Shown: positions 1 to 8,254, counted from the first letter of the stretch. The stretch is 18,931 bases of DNA from Amnimonas aquatica (GCF_002943415.1 NZ_PTQZ01000005.1:299-19229), one strand, 5' to 3'. A program made the numbers and translations. Notes: generated by a model from the letters alone, not told the origin.

Positions 1-1
1 C

Positions 2-769
2 AACCGCGAGGCAGTCGCCTCCGGTCTGGTGCAGGCCGCCGCGGAGGGCGTGCAGCTGCTGGTGCTGCCGGAGAATTTCGCGCTCTTCGGGCCGGAGGCC
101 GCGAGCCGGGGGGCCGTGCTCTGGCAGGAGATCGATGCTTGGCTGTCGGCGCAGGCGGCCGCCCACGGCCTCTGCATTGTCGCCGGCACCCTGCCGGTGC
201 CGGTGCGTCCCGACGGTCTGCCCGTGCCCGATGGCCGCGTGCGCAGCGCCACCCTGGTCTATGCTGCCGATGGCCGCCGCCTCGGGCGCTACGACAAGCG
301 CCACCTGTTCGATGTCGAAGTCGGCGATGCCCAGGGACGCTATCAGGAGTCGCTCACCTACGAGCCGGGCGATGACACTGTGCTCATCGACACCCCGTTC
401 GGCGGCCTCGGCGTGCTGACCTGCTACGACCTGCGCTTTCCCGAGCAGGCGCGCGCGCTGCGCAGTGCCGGTGCCGACATCCTGGTGGTGCCGGCCGCCT
501 TCACGGCGGTGACCGGCGAGGCGCACTGGCAGGTCCTCCTGCGCGCGCGCGCCATCGAGAACCAGTGCCTGGTGATCGGCGCGGGGCAGGGGGGCTGGCA
601 TTCGGCGCGGCGCGAGACCTGGGGGCACAGTCAGGTCATCGATGCATGGGGCACGGTGCTGGCGGAGCGTCACGAGCCCGGCCAGGGGCTGGTCATGGCT
701 GACTGGGATGTTCAGTCCCAGCAGGACCTGCGGCGGCGCATGCCGGTGGAGCAGCACCGCCGCGACTGA
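2..769 (+). CDS. Nitrilase-superfamily carbon-nitrogen hydrolase (5' partial)
   Basis: Cytoplasmic amidase of the carbon-nitrogen hydrolase family. The reading frame is open from base 2, so the true start lies upstream of the window; about 20 residues are probably missing compared with the usual 270-280. The GTG at 29 is internal: it would remove part of the first alpha-beta element. The Glu-Lys-Cys catalytic triad is visible: Glu in LPENF (bases 71-73), Lys in YDKRHLF (296-298) and Cys in LTCYDLRFPE (422-424). The closest characterised relatives are NIT1/NIT2-type enzymes (deaminated glutathione amidase, omega-amidase). The substrate cannot be fixed from sequence; repair of deaminated glutathione is the best guess. 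In many gammaproteobacteria this gene sits next to tldD and yhdP. Here it runs directly into darP, which is convergent, with 75 bp between the stops and no clear terminator hairpin. Confidence 0.9.
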   Translation, partial: NREAVASGLVQAAAEGVQLLVLPENFALFGPEAASRGAVLWQEIDAWLSAQAAAHGLCIVAGTLPVPVRPDGLPVPDGRVRSATLVYAADGRRLGRYDKRHLFDVEVGDAQGRYQESLTYEPGDDTVLIDTPFGGLGVLTCYDLRFPEQARALRSAGADILVVPAAFTAVTGEAHWQVLLRARAIENQCLVIGAGQGGWHSARRETWGHSQVIDAWGTVLAERHEPGQGLVMADWDVQSQQDLRRRMPVEQHRRD

Positions 770-844
770 GCCGGCAACACGTCATGCGCCGGTACTCCGC
801 GCCGGGTGATTCAGGCCCGCTGGCCGGCGTCTCGATCGGAAACT

Positions 845-1378
845 TCAGGCAGACAGGGCGACCAGCTCGCGCAGATGCAGCCAGAGCTTGTGCCGCGCGG
901 GGTGGCTGCTTTCGCTGATTTCCTCGTCGGGCTTCGCTTGCATTTCCTTGCGTGCGTTGCGCAGCAGCTGGCGCAGCGTGTGCCGGTCGGCGGCCGGGAA
1001 GCGGCCGGTGACCTCGCCCAGCGCTTCATCACCCTGGGCCAGCAGGCGTGCCAGCAGCAGGTCGAGCTGGCGCAGCAGGGCCGGGTTGCGCAGCGGATGC
1101 AGCGCACCGAGGATGGCCTCCTCGTCGGCATGGCGCATGAGCTTGCCGATGAACTGCTTCTGCCGGCGAATGGCCTCGTGCGCTTTCAGGCGCCTGAGTT
1201 CGAGCAGGGCGGCGAGCAGGGTCTCGTCCAGCGGCAGCTTGCGCAGCTGGTCCTCGCCCAGGCCGCCGAGGCGCTCTCCCAGCGCTTGCAGGCGCTCCAT
1301 GGACTTCTTCTGGTCCGACTTGCTGGGGCCGTAGTCCTCGTCGTCGTAATCGTCATCGGGCGCGTGACGGGGGCACAT
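845..1378 (-). CDS. darP: Ribosome-associated protein DarP (YjgA, DUF615)
   Basis: A 177-residue, highly charged, mainly helical protein of the YjgA/DUF615 family. In E. coli, DarP assists late assembly of the 50S ribosomal subunit. Family hallmarks are an acidic N-terminus (DDDYDDEDYG), the KSDQKK segment, a leucine-rich helix beginning LPLDETLLAALLELRRLK, the RRQKQFIGKLMR segment, and a C-terminal part with ADRHTLRQLLRNARKE and LWLHLRELV. Length matches E. coli (183). It lies 87 bp downstream of ptsO on the same strand and may be cotranscribed with rapZ-ptsO. The more usual partners of this gene, tldD and pmbA, are absent here. Recognition by sequence pattern is strong. Confidence 0.93.
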   Translation of the reverse strand: MCPRHAPDDDYDDEDYGPSKSDQKKSMERLQALGERLGGLGEDQLRKLPLDETLLAALLELRRLKAHEAIRRQKQFIGKLMRHADEEAILGALHPLRNPALLRQLDLLLARLLAQGDEALGEVTGRFPAADRHTLRQLLRNARKEMQAKPDEEISESSHPARHKLWLHLRELVALSA

Positions 1379-1465
1379 GCCGGTCTCCGGTGGCTGGGGT
1401 GGATGGGCCCTGGGACAGGGCTGTCGACACGCACCGGTGCCGGTGCGGGGTCGCGATGATAGGCG

Positions 1466-1741
1466 TTATTCGGCCTCGCCGAAACGGTCTGCGATCAGCG
1501 CCGTGACGGCGGCGAGGGCGGCATCGGCGTCATCGCCCTCGATCAGCAGGCTGAGCCGGCTGCCCTGGCCGGCGCCCATCATCAGCAGCGCCATGATGCT
1601 GCGGGCGTCGACGAGGCGGTCACCGCGTCCGATCCGTATCGATGACTTGAAGCGCACCGCGGTTTCCACGAGCTTGGATGACGCCCGGGCATGCAGGCCC
1701 AGCCGGTTGATGATGTCTACCTCGGTCTCGTGCCGTGGCAT
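1466..1741 (-). CDS. ptsO: HPr-family phosphocarrier NPr (nitrogen PTS)
   Basis: A 91-residue HPr-like phosphocarrier of the regulatory nitrogen PTS. It receives phosphate from EI-Ntr (PtsP) on His17 in the motif LGLHARA and normally passes it to EIIA-Ntr (PtsN). A serine (S48, in ARSIMALLMM) occupies the position that HPr kinase modifies in other HPr proteins; no hprK lies nearby. The ATG at 1741 overlaps the rapZ stop as TGATG, giving a 91-residue product like E. coli NPr (90). The TTG one codon upstream is a less likely start. The pairing with rapZ is the conserved arrangement in the rpoN cluster. No ptsN is present in this cluster, so the phosphate acceptor must be encoded elsewhere, be replaced, or be absent. 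Confidence 0.93.
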   Translation of the reverse strand: MPRHETEVDIINRLGLHARASSKLVETAVRFKSSIRIGRGDRLVDARSIMALLMMGAGQGSRLSLLIEGDDADAALAAVTALIADRFGEAE

Positions 1742-2613
1742 CAAAGTCGCCCCTTGCGATGCAGTTCTCGATGTCTGGTCTGCAGCTGACCCAGTGTTTC
1801 GTGGAGGGCCGCCGACAGGCGCTCGACCATGTAGACCGAGCGATGCTGGCCGCCGGTGCAGCCGATGGCCACCGTGACATAGGTCCGGTCACTGGCCTGG
1901 AGTTCGGGCAGCCAGCGCAGCAGGAAGCTGTATATGTCGAGGTAGAGCGCCTCCACCAGCGGCTGCTCATCGAGGAATTCTATCACTGGCTGGTCCAGGC
2001 CTGTCATGTCGCGCAGTCCGGTCTCCCAGTGCGGATTGGGCAGGCAGCGCACGTCGAAGACCAGGTCGGCGTCGAGCGGCACGCCGTGCTTGAAGGCGAA
2101 GGACTCGATCAGGACCATGCTGGTGCGCTCTCCGTCCGGCTCGAAGCGCTGGCGCAGCGCCTCGCGCAGGTCGTGCACGGACAGCGAGCTGGTGTCGAGG
2201 CGCAGGTCGGCGTGGCTGGCGAGCTGGTCAAGCAGCTCGCGCTCGTAGGCGATGGCCTCCTCCAGCGAGCGCTGGTTGCTGCTCAGCGGATGCTTGCGAC
2301 GTGTCGAGCTGAAGCGCGCCATGAGCATGTCGTCGCGCGCGTCGAGGTAGACGATCTCGGGGTCGCAGCCCTGCTCCTTCAGTATGCGGGCGATGTCGGC
2401 GTAGCGGCTCAGGTCGTGCACGCGGTTGCGAGCGTCGATGCCCACCGCGAGACGGGTCGGCTCGCCTTCGATGCCGGAGCGGAAGGTGTTGACCAGTTCG
2501 GGCAGCAGGGCGACCGGCAGGTTGTCCACGCAGTAGTAGCCCAGGTCCTCGAGCTGGTGCAGCGCCGTCGACTTGCCCGATCCGGACCGCCCGCTCACGA
2601 TCACCAGTTTCAT
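1741..2613 (-). CDS. rapZ: RNase adapter protein RapZ (YvcJ-type nucleotide-binding protein)
   Basis: A 290-residue P-loop protein. In E. coli, RapZ binds glucosamine-6-phosphate and the small RNA GlmZ and directs GlmZ to RNase E, tuning GlmS production. The Walker A motif GRSGSGKST is at residues 8-16, followed by the family segment LEDLGYYCVDNLPVALLPEL. The C-terminal RNA-binding domain has GCTGGQHRSVYMVERL, with the conserved Cys and His. The start was set at the ATG at 2613, because the family begins MKLVIVSGRSGSGKST and a purine-rich GGCGAGGGCGAG precedes it; the open frame reaches 2676, but that extension has no family similarity. It overlaps ptsO by one base. A terminator upstream (2721-2745) separates it from hpf, so it probably has its own promoter, which I could not identify confidently. 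Confidence 0.95.
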   Translation of the reverse strand: MKLVIVSGRSGSGKSTALHQLEDLGYYCVDNLPVALLPELVNTFRSGIEGEPTRLAVGIDARNRVHDLSRYADIARILKEQGCDPEIVYLDARDDMLMARFSSTRRKHPLSSNQRSLEEAIAYERELLDQLASHADLRLDTSSLSVHDLREALRQRFEPDGERTSMVLIESFAFKHGVPLDADLVFDVRCLPNPHWETGLRDMTGLDQPVIEFLDEQPLVEALYLDIYSFLLRWLPELQASDRTYVTVAIGCTGGQHRSVYMVERLSAALHETLGQLQTRHRELHRKGRL

Positions 2614-2720
2614 CTCGCCCTCGCCGCCATGGTTTTTTTCTGCGCCTATCCTCCCGGCCGGCGCGACGCTTGGCAAGGCCGAACTTGGTCGGGGTATGAC
2701 GTTTGTCGGTTGCGGAAAGA

Positions 2721-2745
2721 AAATGCCCGGGCTGGCCGGGCATTT
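2721..2745 (-). terminator. Intrinsic terminator downstream of hpf
   Basis: A perfect 10-bp stem (2721-2730 pairs with 2736-2745) closes a 5-nt loop. Read on the minus strand the stem is followed by TTTTCTTT, the U-tract expected of a Rho-independent terminator. It lies about 60 nt after the hpf stop and 108 nt before the rapZ start, in the position where ptsN is normally found. It probably ends most transcripts from the kdsD-hpf operon. Confidence 0.85.
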
Positions 2746-2806
2746 CGGGTGTCACGCCGGCGTGTCAGCCGGTCTTTCCAGGGGTGTTCCGGATGTCACG
2801 GGGCCA

Positions 2807-3094
2807 TCAGTGGGCCTGATGCTTCTCCTTGTGCCGGACGATCTGGCGGTCCAGCTTGTCCGACAGCTTGTCGATGGCGGCGTAGAGGTCGTCGGACTGG
2901 GCAATGGCGAAGAGTTTCGCCCCCGAGGTCCGGATCACGGCTTCCGCCTTCTGGACGAGCTTGTCGACGCTGAGAATGACATCGATGCTGGTGATGTGGT
3001 CGAAGTGCCGTTCGACCCGGGCCAGCTTGGCCTGGGCATAGTCGCGAAGGGCATGGGTCAGTTCAACGTGGTGTCCACTGATGGTCATCTGCAT
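2807..3094 (-). CDS. hpf: Ribosome hibernation promoting factor HPF (short form)
   Basis: A 95-residue short-form HPF/YfiA-family protein. It binds the 30S subunit near the mRNA and tRNA channel and, with RMF in gammaproteobacteria, promotes inactive 100S ribosome dimers in stationary phase. The pattern MQMTISGHHVELTHALRDYA, the central VDKLVQKAEAVI strand and the basic C-terminus (DRQIVRHKEKH) match the family. Length equals E. coli HPF (95), and the long C-terminal dimerisation domain of other bacteria is absent. A clear GAGGAAG ribosome binding site precedes the ATG at 3094. It follows rpoN after a 202-bp gap, unlike the overlapping genes upstream, so a dedicated promoter is plausible. Confidence 0.96.
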   Translation of the reverse strand: MQMTISGHHVELTHALRDYAQAKLARVERHFDHITSIDVILSVDKLVQKAEAVIRTSGAKLFAIAQSDDLYAAIDKLSDKLDRQIVRHKEKHQAH

Positions 3095-3277
3095 GAGACG
3101 CTTCCTCGCTTTCGTGGGTGACGACAGCGGGAACCTGAACTTCCAGGCAGTGGCGGGTCGGGCGGGCGAACAGTCGGGAACCGTCGCCCGGGCGGCCTGT
3201 CGAGTCCGGAAGCAGAGGTCCCCAGTTAAAGAATGCGGTACCTGCTTCGCCTTTCATCAACAACCGGTATGTCTTCG

Positions 3278-3305
3278 ACTGTACCCGCTTGGGAAATCAA
3301 AGCAA
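3278..3305 (-). promoter_or_regulatory. Possible sigma-70 promoter for hpf
   Basis: On the minus strand TTGCTT (3305-3300), a 16-nt spacer and TACAGT (3283-3278) resemble -35 and -10 elements. The -35 box overlaps the end of rpoN. Transcription would start near 3271, giving a leader of roughly 175 nt before hpf. The match is only moderate (3/6 and 4/6), and the main support is the unusual 202-bp gap in an otherwise compact operon. Confidence 0.3.
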
Positions 3306-4765
3306 GCGCTTTCTGTCACTCGACGAGGGGATGTTCAGCGACTCGCGGTATTTCGCGATGGTGCGCCGCGCCACCTCGATGCCCTGCTCCTGCAGCAGGT
3401 CGGCAATCTTGTTGTCGCTCAATGGCTTGCGCGGGTTTTCCTGGGCCACCAGCTTTTTGATCATGGCGCGGATGGCCGTGGAGGAGGCCTCGCCGCCGCT
3501 GCTGGTGCCGACGTGCGAGGAGAAGAAGTACTTCAGCTCGAACAGGCCGCGCGGCGTGTGCAGGTACTTCTGCGTGGTCACGCGCGAGATGGTCGATTCG
3601 TGCAGGCCGACCTCGTCGGCGACGTCGCGCAGGATCAGCGGCTTCATGGCCTCGGGGCCTTCCTCGAGGAAGCCGCGCTGGTGCTCGACGATGCAGGTGG
3701 CGACCTTGAGCAGGGTCTCGTGGCGGCTCTGCAGGCTCTTGATCAGCCAGCGCGCCTCCTGCAGGTGGTCGCGGATGAACTGGTTGTCACGGCTGCTGTC
3801 GGCGCGTCGCAGCATGGCAGCGTAGCCGCTGTTGACGCGCAGCCGGGGCGCGGCCTCCGGGTTCAGCTCCACGCGCCAGCGGCCGTTGTGCTTGCGCACC
3901 ACGACATCGGGGATCAGGGTCTTTTCGTCGTCCGGGCCGGCCCAGCCTTCGCCCGGGTGCGGCTTGAGCTGGCGGATCAGCGCCATGACCTGCTGGATCT
4001 CGGCTTCGCTCAGGCGGGTGGCGCGCATCAGTCCCGGCAAGTCGCCGGCGGCGAGCTTGTCGGCATGGTCGCGCAGCAGGCACTGGGCGCCTGCCAGGCC
4101 CTCGGTGCCGGCCGGGCGCTGGCCGAGCTGGATCAGCAGGCACTCGCAGAGGTCGCGGGCGGCCACGCCGGGCGGATCGAACTGCTGCACCCGGTGCAGC
4201 ACGGCGAGGATCTCGTCCTCCTCCGGCACTTCGTCGATCCAGTGCTGCACGGTGTCGGCCAGCTCCTGCAGGCTGACAGTGAGGTATCCGCGGCTGTCGA
4301 GACCGTCGATGACAGCCTCGGCCACCAGCCGGTCGGTGTCGTTGAACGGGGTCAGGTTGAGCTGCCAGCGCAGGTGGTCCTGCAGGCTCTCGGCCTGGGC
4401 GTTGCGGGTCTCTATGGGGTCGCCGTCTTCGTCCACCGGTTCGCCGCCAGTGCCTGAGCCGCTGCCGACGTAGATGTCGTCCCAGGCGGTGTCGACTGGC
4501 AGCTGGTCAGGCATGTCCGAGCGCTGGTCGAGATCCAGGGTCTCGCCGGCCTTGTCGGGGGCTTCGGGCGTGCTGTCGTGCGGCTCGCTGCTCATGCCGG
4601 CAGGCTCGCTGCCGTCATCGAGTTCGAGCAGCGGATTGCTGTCGAGCGCGGACTGGACCTCCTGCTGGAGTTCCAGGGTCGACAACTGCAGCAGCTTGAT
4701 GGCCTGCTGCAGCTGCGGTGTCATGGTGAGGTGCTGCCCCAGCCCCAGATGGAGCCCGACTTTCA

Positions 4766-4766
<1 letters not shown>
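3297..4766 (-). CDS. rpoN: RNA polymerase sigma-54 factor RpoN
   Basis: Alternative sigma factor of 489 residues (E. coli 477). It recognises -24/-12 promoters and needs AAA+ activators for open complex formation. Region I is the glutamine- and leucine-rich N-terminus (MTPQLQQAIKLLQLSTLELQ), followed by an acidic Region II (about 50-125) and the core-binding domain. A helix-turn-helix lies near residues 381-400 (DVADEVGLHESTISRVTTQK). The RpoN box ARRTIAKYRE is at 466-475. The start at 4766 overlaps the lptB stop as TGATG, and translation from this ATG gives the family N-terminus; the same frame stays open to 5531, but that part is out-of-frame lptB sequence. The gene order lptB-rpoN-hpf is the conserved one. 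Coupling to lptB implies sigma-54 is made constitutively with the LPS export operon. Confidence 0.97.
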
Positions 4767-5487
<721 letters not shown>

Positions 5488-5491
<4 letters not shown>

Positions 5492-6048
5492 TTGCTGCTC
5501 CCGGTGGTGGCCTTGGGCTTGCCGGCTTCACGCTGCTGCGGCGGGAACACCAGCTCGACGCGCTGGCTGCCGTTGCCGCTGGCTTCGATCTGCTTGCGCG
5601 CGATGGAGTAGACGATGCGCGGCCCGGTGAAGCTGGCGGCGTCCTGGCGCAGCACGGCGTTGCCGATCAGGGTCACCGTGCTGTTGACGTTGTCGAACAG
5701 GATCTCGTCGGCGGTGGCGACCACCGGCCCCTTGGCGGGATCGGTCTTCTGCTGGTAGCGCGCGGGCTTGCCGAGGGTGCGGGCGGTGGTCAGCGCGCCT
5801 TCCTTGTCGACCTTCAGCGTCAGGGTGTCGCCCTGCACGTCTAGGGTGCCCTGGGTGATGCGCACGCTGCCGCGGTAGGCGGCCTCGCCCCGGCCTTCGT
5901 CCATGGTGGCGTGGTCGGCGGTGATGCGTATCGGCTGCCGGCTGTCCTCGGGCAGCGCCCAGGCGGTCGTCTGCAGCGACAGTGCCAGCACGGCGGCCAG
6001 GCCGGCGCGGATCCTTCCGCGGCGCGGCTCAACGACGGGAAGGCGCAT
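5488..6048 (-). CDS. lptA: LPS transport periplasmic protein LptA
   Basis: Periplasmic bridge protein (186 residues) that carries LPS from LptC to LptD at the outer membrane. An N-terminal signal peptide is visible: basic residues, hydrophobic [17 protein letters not shown], likely cleavage after Ala31. The OstA/LptA beta-jellyroll follows, with [30 protein letters not shown] and the repeated pattern [25 protein letters not shown]. The ATG at 6048 lies inside the end of lptC, giving a 20-nt overlap, and is preceded by GAGGTCC. Its stop overlaps the lptB start. The C-terminal tail is Lys/Pro/Gln rich and probably disordered. Confidence 0.94.
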
Positions 6049-6604
6049 AGAGGACCTCGACGGCGGAGTTGAATTGCAGGGTGCGGGATTGCAGGTCGGC
6101 GGTCAGGCCGCGGCCGGACATCCGGCCCTGCGGTCCGGTGATCTTCACCAGCTCGGGCGTGTCCAGCCGGTTGGCTCGCGGGTTGGCGTGCAGGCGCTCG
6201 GTCTCCACCCGCAGCGGCATGCCCTGGCTGGCGTCGCGCAGGGCCACGACACGGCCCTCGAGCCAGATGTCGGTGCCCGGATCGGTGCTGGTGGCCTGAT
6301 TCGCGGTCAGGTGCCAGCCGGGTTTTCCGTCGCTGTAGAGACGGATGTCCGGCGCGTTCATCTCGAAGCGCTCGGGGCCGGCGCTGCCAGCTGCATAGTG
6401 CAGCAGCTCGCTGCCGTCGAAGCGGCGCAGCGGGCGCCCCTGCTCGTCGGCCTGCCAGCCCTGCATGCCGGCGATGATGTAGTCCGGTCCGGTGTGCTCG
6501 GCCCGCGTGCGGCCGTCCCCGTCATCGTGGCCGAAGCCGTAGTAGGCGAAAGCGCCCACGGCCAGCAGCACGATGGAGGTCTGCAGCAGCGGCCGGATGT
6601 CCAT
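6029..6604 (-). CDS. lptC: LPS export system protein LptC
   Basis: Bitopic inner-membrane protein of 191 residues, the same length as E. coli LptC. It receives LPS from LptB2FG and hands it to LptA. A single N-terminal transmembrane helix (about 6-24, LLQTSIVLLAVGAFAYYGFG) precedes a periplasmic beta-jellyroll with family-like segments (GWQADEQGRPLRRFDGSELLHY, MNAPDIRLYSDGKPGWHLTA). The start was placed at the ATG at 6604, one base after the kdsC stop, because the open frame further upstream (to 6640) overlaps kdsC and adds a polar segment ahead of the membrane helix. Overall sequence conservation of this family is low, so the call leans also on its position between kdsC and lptA. Confidence 0.92.
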   Translation of the reverse strand: MDIRPLLQTSIVLLAVGAFAYYGFGHDDGDGRTRAEHTGPDYIIAGMQGWQADEQGRPLRRFDGSELLHYAAGSAGPERFEMNAPDIRLYSDGKPGWHLTANQATSTDPGTDIWLEGRVVALRDASQGMPLRVETERLHANPRANRLDTPELVKITGPQGRMSGRGLTADLQSRTLQFNSAVEVLYAPSRR

Positions 6605-6605
6605 C

Positions 6606-7145
6606 TCAGGCGCCCGTGTCCAGGTAGGGCGCGAGGGCATCCTCGTAGCGTCCCTGGGCGTTCAGCAGCAGGTCGCAGACCTCGCGCACGGCGCCACGGC
6701 CGCCGGTCAGCGTGGTTACGTGATCGGCGCGCGCGCGCAGCTCGGGGTGGGCGTTGGCCACCGCCACGCCGAGGCCGGCGGCGAGGATGGCGGGCAGGTC
6801 GGGCCAGTCGTCGCCGACGTAGGCGACTTCATCAAGCGCGATGCCGAGCTCGCCGGTGAGTTCGCGCAGGGCGACCAGCTTGTCTTCGCGACCCTGCAGC
6901 AGGTGGCTGATCTTGAGGTTGGCGGCGCGACGCTGCACCAGCTGAGTGGTGCGGCCGGTGATGATGGCGACCTCGATGCCGGCGCCCTGCAGCATCTTGA
7001 TGCCGTGGCCGTCCTGGGTGTCGAAGGTCTTGAATTCCTGGCCGTCCTCGGCGAAGTAGAGGCGACCGTCGCTGAGCACGCCGTCGACATCGAGTGCCAG
7101 CAGGCGGATGCGCGCGGCCTTTTCCTTGACGCGGAACGAGAGCAT
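6606..7145 (-). CDS. kdsC: 3-deoxy-D-manno-octulosonate 8-phosphate phosphatase KdsC
   Basis: Cytoplasmic HAD-family phosphatase (179 residues; E. coli 188) that removes phosphate from Kdo-8-phosphate to give Kdo, the core sugar of LPS. HAD motif I is LALDVDGVLSDG, with nucleophile Asp19 and Asp21; motif II is Thr63 in IITGR; the motif III lysine is probably Lys89; motif IV is GDDWPDL (111-117). The C2-type cap is absent, as expected for KdsC, which acts as a tetramer. The start overlaps the kdsD stop as TGATG. It is followed by lptC after one base. Confidence 0.96.
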   Translation of the reverse strand: MLSFRVKEKAARIRLLALDVDGVLSDGRLYFAEDGQEFKTFDTQDGHGIKMLQGAGIEVAIITGRTTQLVQRRAANLKISHLLQGREDKLVALRELTGELGIALDEVAYVGDDWPDLPAILAAGLGVAVANAHPELRARADHVTTLTGGRGAVREVCDLLLNAQGRYEDALAPYLDTGA

Positions 7146-8116
7146 CAGACCACCCCCGCGCGCAGGAAGCCGTGCATGTTGGCGGCGCCGACCGGGCGGC
7201 CGTCGGCATCGACGACGACGACGCCGTTGACGCGACGGGCCTCCATGCGTGCCAGCGCCTCGGCGGCGAGGATGCCGGCGGGCACTGTCAGGCAGTTCGG
7301 GGTCATGACCTGACCGATGGGCGTGCTGCGGATATCGAGGTTCTGGTCGATGCTGCGGCGCAGGTCGCCGTCGGTGTAGAGGCCGGCGAGCCGGCCGTCG
7401 TGATCGACCACCGTGGTCATGCCCAGGCCCTTGGCGGTGATTTCCAGCAGGGCGTCGCGGATGGTGGTGTCGATGCCCACCACCGGCACCTGCCCGTCCT
7501 TGTGCATGATGTCGTCGACCAGCAGCAGCAGGCGGCGACCGAGCGCTCCGCCCGGATGCGAGAGCGCGAAGTCCTCGGCGGTGAAGCCGCGTGCTTCCAG
7601 CAGGGCGACCGCGAGCGCGTCGCCGAGCACCAGCGTGCTGGTGGTCGAGGAGGTCGGCGCCAGTCCCAGCGGGCAGGCTTCCGGCGACTTGCCGATGGTG
7701 AGCGCGACATCCGCGAAACGGCCCATGCTGCAGTCGGCCAGCGCGGTGATGGTGATCAGCTTGGCGCCACGGCGCTTGATGACGGGAATGATGGCGAGGA
7801 TTTCATGGGCCTCGCCGGAGTTGGAAATGGCGATCACCACGTCCTGGCCGGTGACCATGCCGAGGTCGCCGTGACTGGCTTCGCCCGGATGCATGAAGAA
7901 GGCCGGGGTGCCGGTGGAGGCGAGCGTGGCGGCGATCTTGTTGCCGATGTGGCCGGACTTGCCCATGCCGGAGACCACGACACGGCCCTGGCAGGCGAGC
8001 AGCAGCGCGCAGGCCTGCCGGAAGCCCTCGCCGATGTGCGGGCGCAGGGCTTCCAGGGCATCCGTCTCCACCTGCAGGACACGCAGGCCGGAGCTGACGA
8101 AGTCAGTGCGGCTCAT
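7145..8116 (-). CDS. kdsD: D-arabinose 5-phosphate isomerase KdsD
   Basis: Interconverts ribulose-5-phosphate and arabinose-5-phosphate, the first step toward Kdo. It is 323 residues long (E. coli 328). The SIS sugar-isomerase domain (about 40-175) carries GMGKSGHIGNKIAATLASTG, the ISNSGEA loop (97-103) and the APTSSTTSTL segment. His187 in LSHPGGALGRR is the expected catalytic histidine. Two CBS domains occupy roughly 200-323. The ATG at 8116 was chosen because AAGGA lies 7 nt upstream; the open frame continues to a TTG at 8152 without family similarity. It is the first gene of the kdsD-to-hpf operon and diverges from mlaF. A sigma-54-like motif lies just upstream. Confidence 0.96.
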   Translation of the reverse strand: MSRTDFVSSGLRVLQVETDALEALRPHIGEGFRQACALLLACQGRVVVSGMGKSGHIGNKIAATLASTGTPAFFMHPGEASHGDLGMVTGQDVVIAISNSGEAHEILAIIPVIKRRGAKLITITALADCSMGRFADVALTIGKSPEACPLGLAPTSSTTSTLVLGDALAVALLEARGFTAEDFALSHPGGALGRRLLLLVDDIMHKDGQVPVVGIDTTIRDALLEITAKGLGMTTVVDHDGRLAGLYTDGDLRRSIDQNLDIRSTPIGQVMTPNCLTVPAGILAAEALARMEARRVNGVVVVDADGRPVGAANMHGFLRAGVV

Positions 8117-8136
8117 GAGGCTATCCTTGTAGACAT

Positions 8137-8153
8137 ACAAATTCGGTGCCAAT
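8137..8153 (-). promoter_or_regulatory. Sigma-54-like motif upstream of kdsD
   Basis: On the minus strand TTGGCACCGAATTTGTA matches the sigma-54 consensus YTGGCACGrNNNTTGCW at 12 of 14 defined positions, with correct GG-to-GT(GC) spacing. One mismatch is the usually conserved -12 C (here T). A start site 12 nt downstream would fall near 8125, inside the AAGGA ribosome binding site of kdsD (8128-8124), so the leader would be very short. It may therefore be coincidental. Confidence 0.3.
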
Positions 8154-8214
8154 TATGGACAAGCGGCCGGGCGGCGACCAGCCCCTTTCGCGGGACATTG
8201 CCACACGGAAATAG

Positions 8215-8223
8215 TGGTATGCT
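8215..8223 (+). promoter_or_regulatory. Extended -10 promoter for the mla operon
   Basis: TGGTATGCT contains an extended -10 (TGn followed by TATGCT), about 32 bp upstream of the mlaF ATG. No good -35 box stands at the right distance (the TTGCCA at 8199 is only 14 nt away), which is compatible with an extended -10 promoter. Position in the divergent intergenic region supports it. Confidence 0.4.
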
Positions 8224-8254
8224 CCCGGCCTTTGCAACGAGCCCTGCGAGACCC

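Noticed and set aside
1431..1446. GCACCG/CGGTGC hairpin between ptsO and darP
   Set aside because: 6-bp stem with no U-tract on either strand; not enough to call a terminator.
2753..2764. 12-bp perfect palindrome CACGCCGGCGTG after hpf
   Set aside because: No loop and no second copy noticed; GC-only palindromes of this size are common by chance in such DNA.
3215..3231. Sigma-54-like sequence TGGGGACCTCTGCTT before hpf on the minus strand
   Set aside because: Only 8 nt separate the GG and GC elements; sigma-54 needs 10.
3081..4457. 458-codon plus-strand open frame opposite rpoN
   Set aside because: Antisense shadow, Gln/Val/Leu/Ala-rich, no recognisable domain and no ribosome binding site of note.
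7172..8254. Long in-frame extension upstream of mlaF
   Set aside because: It is antisense to kdsD; the family N-terminus begins at the ATG at 8255 with a promoter-like element just upstream.
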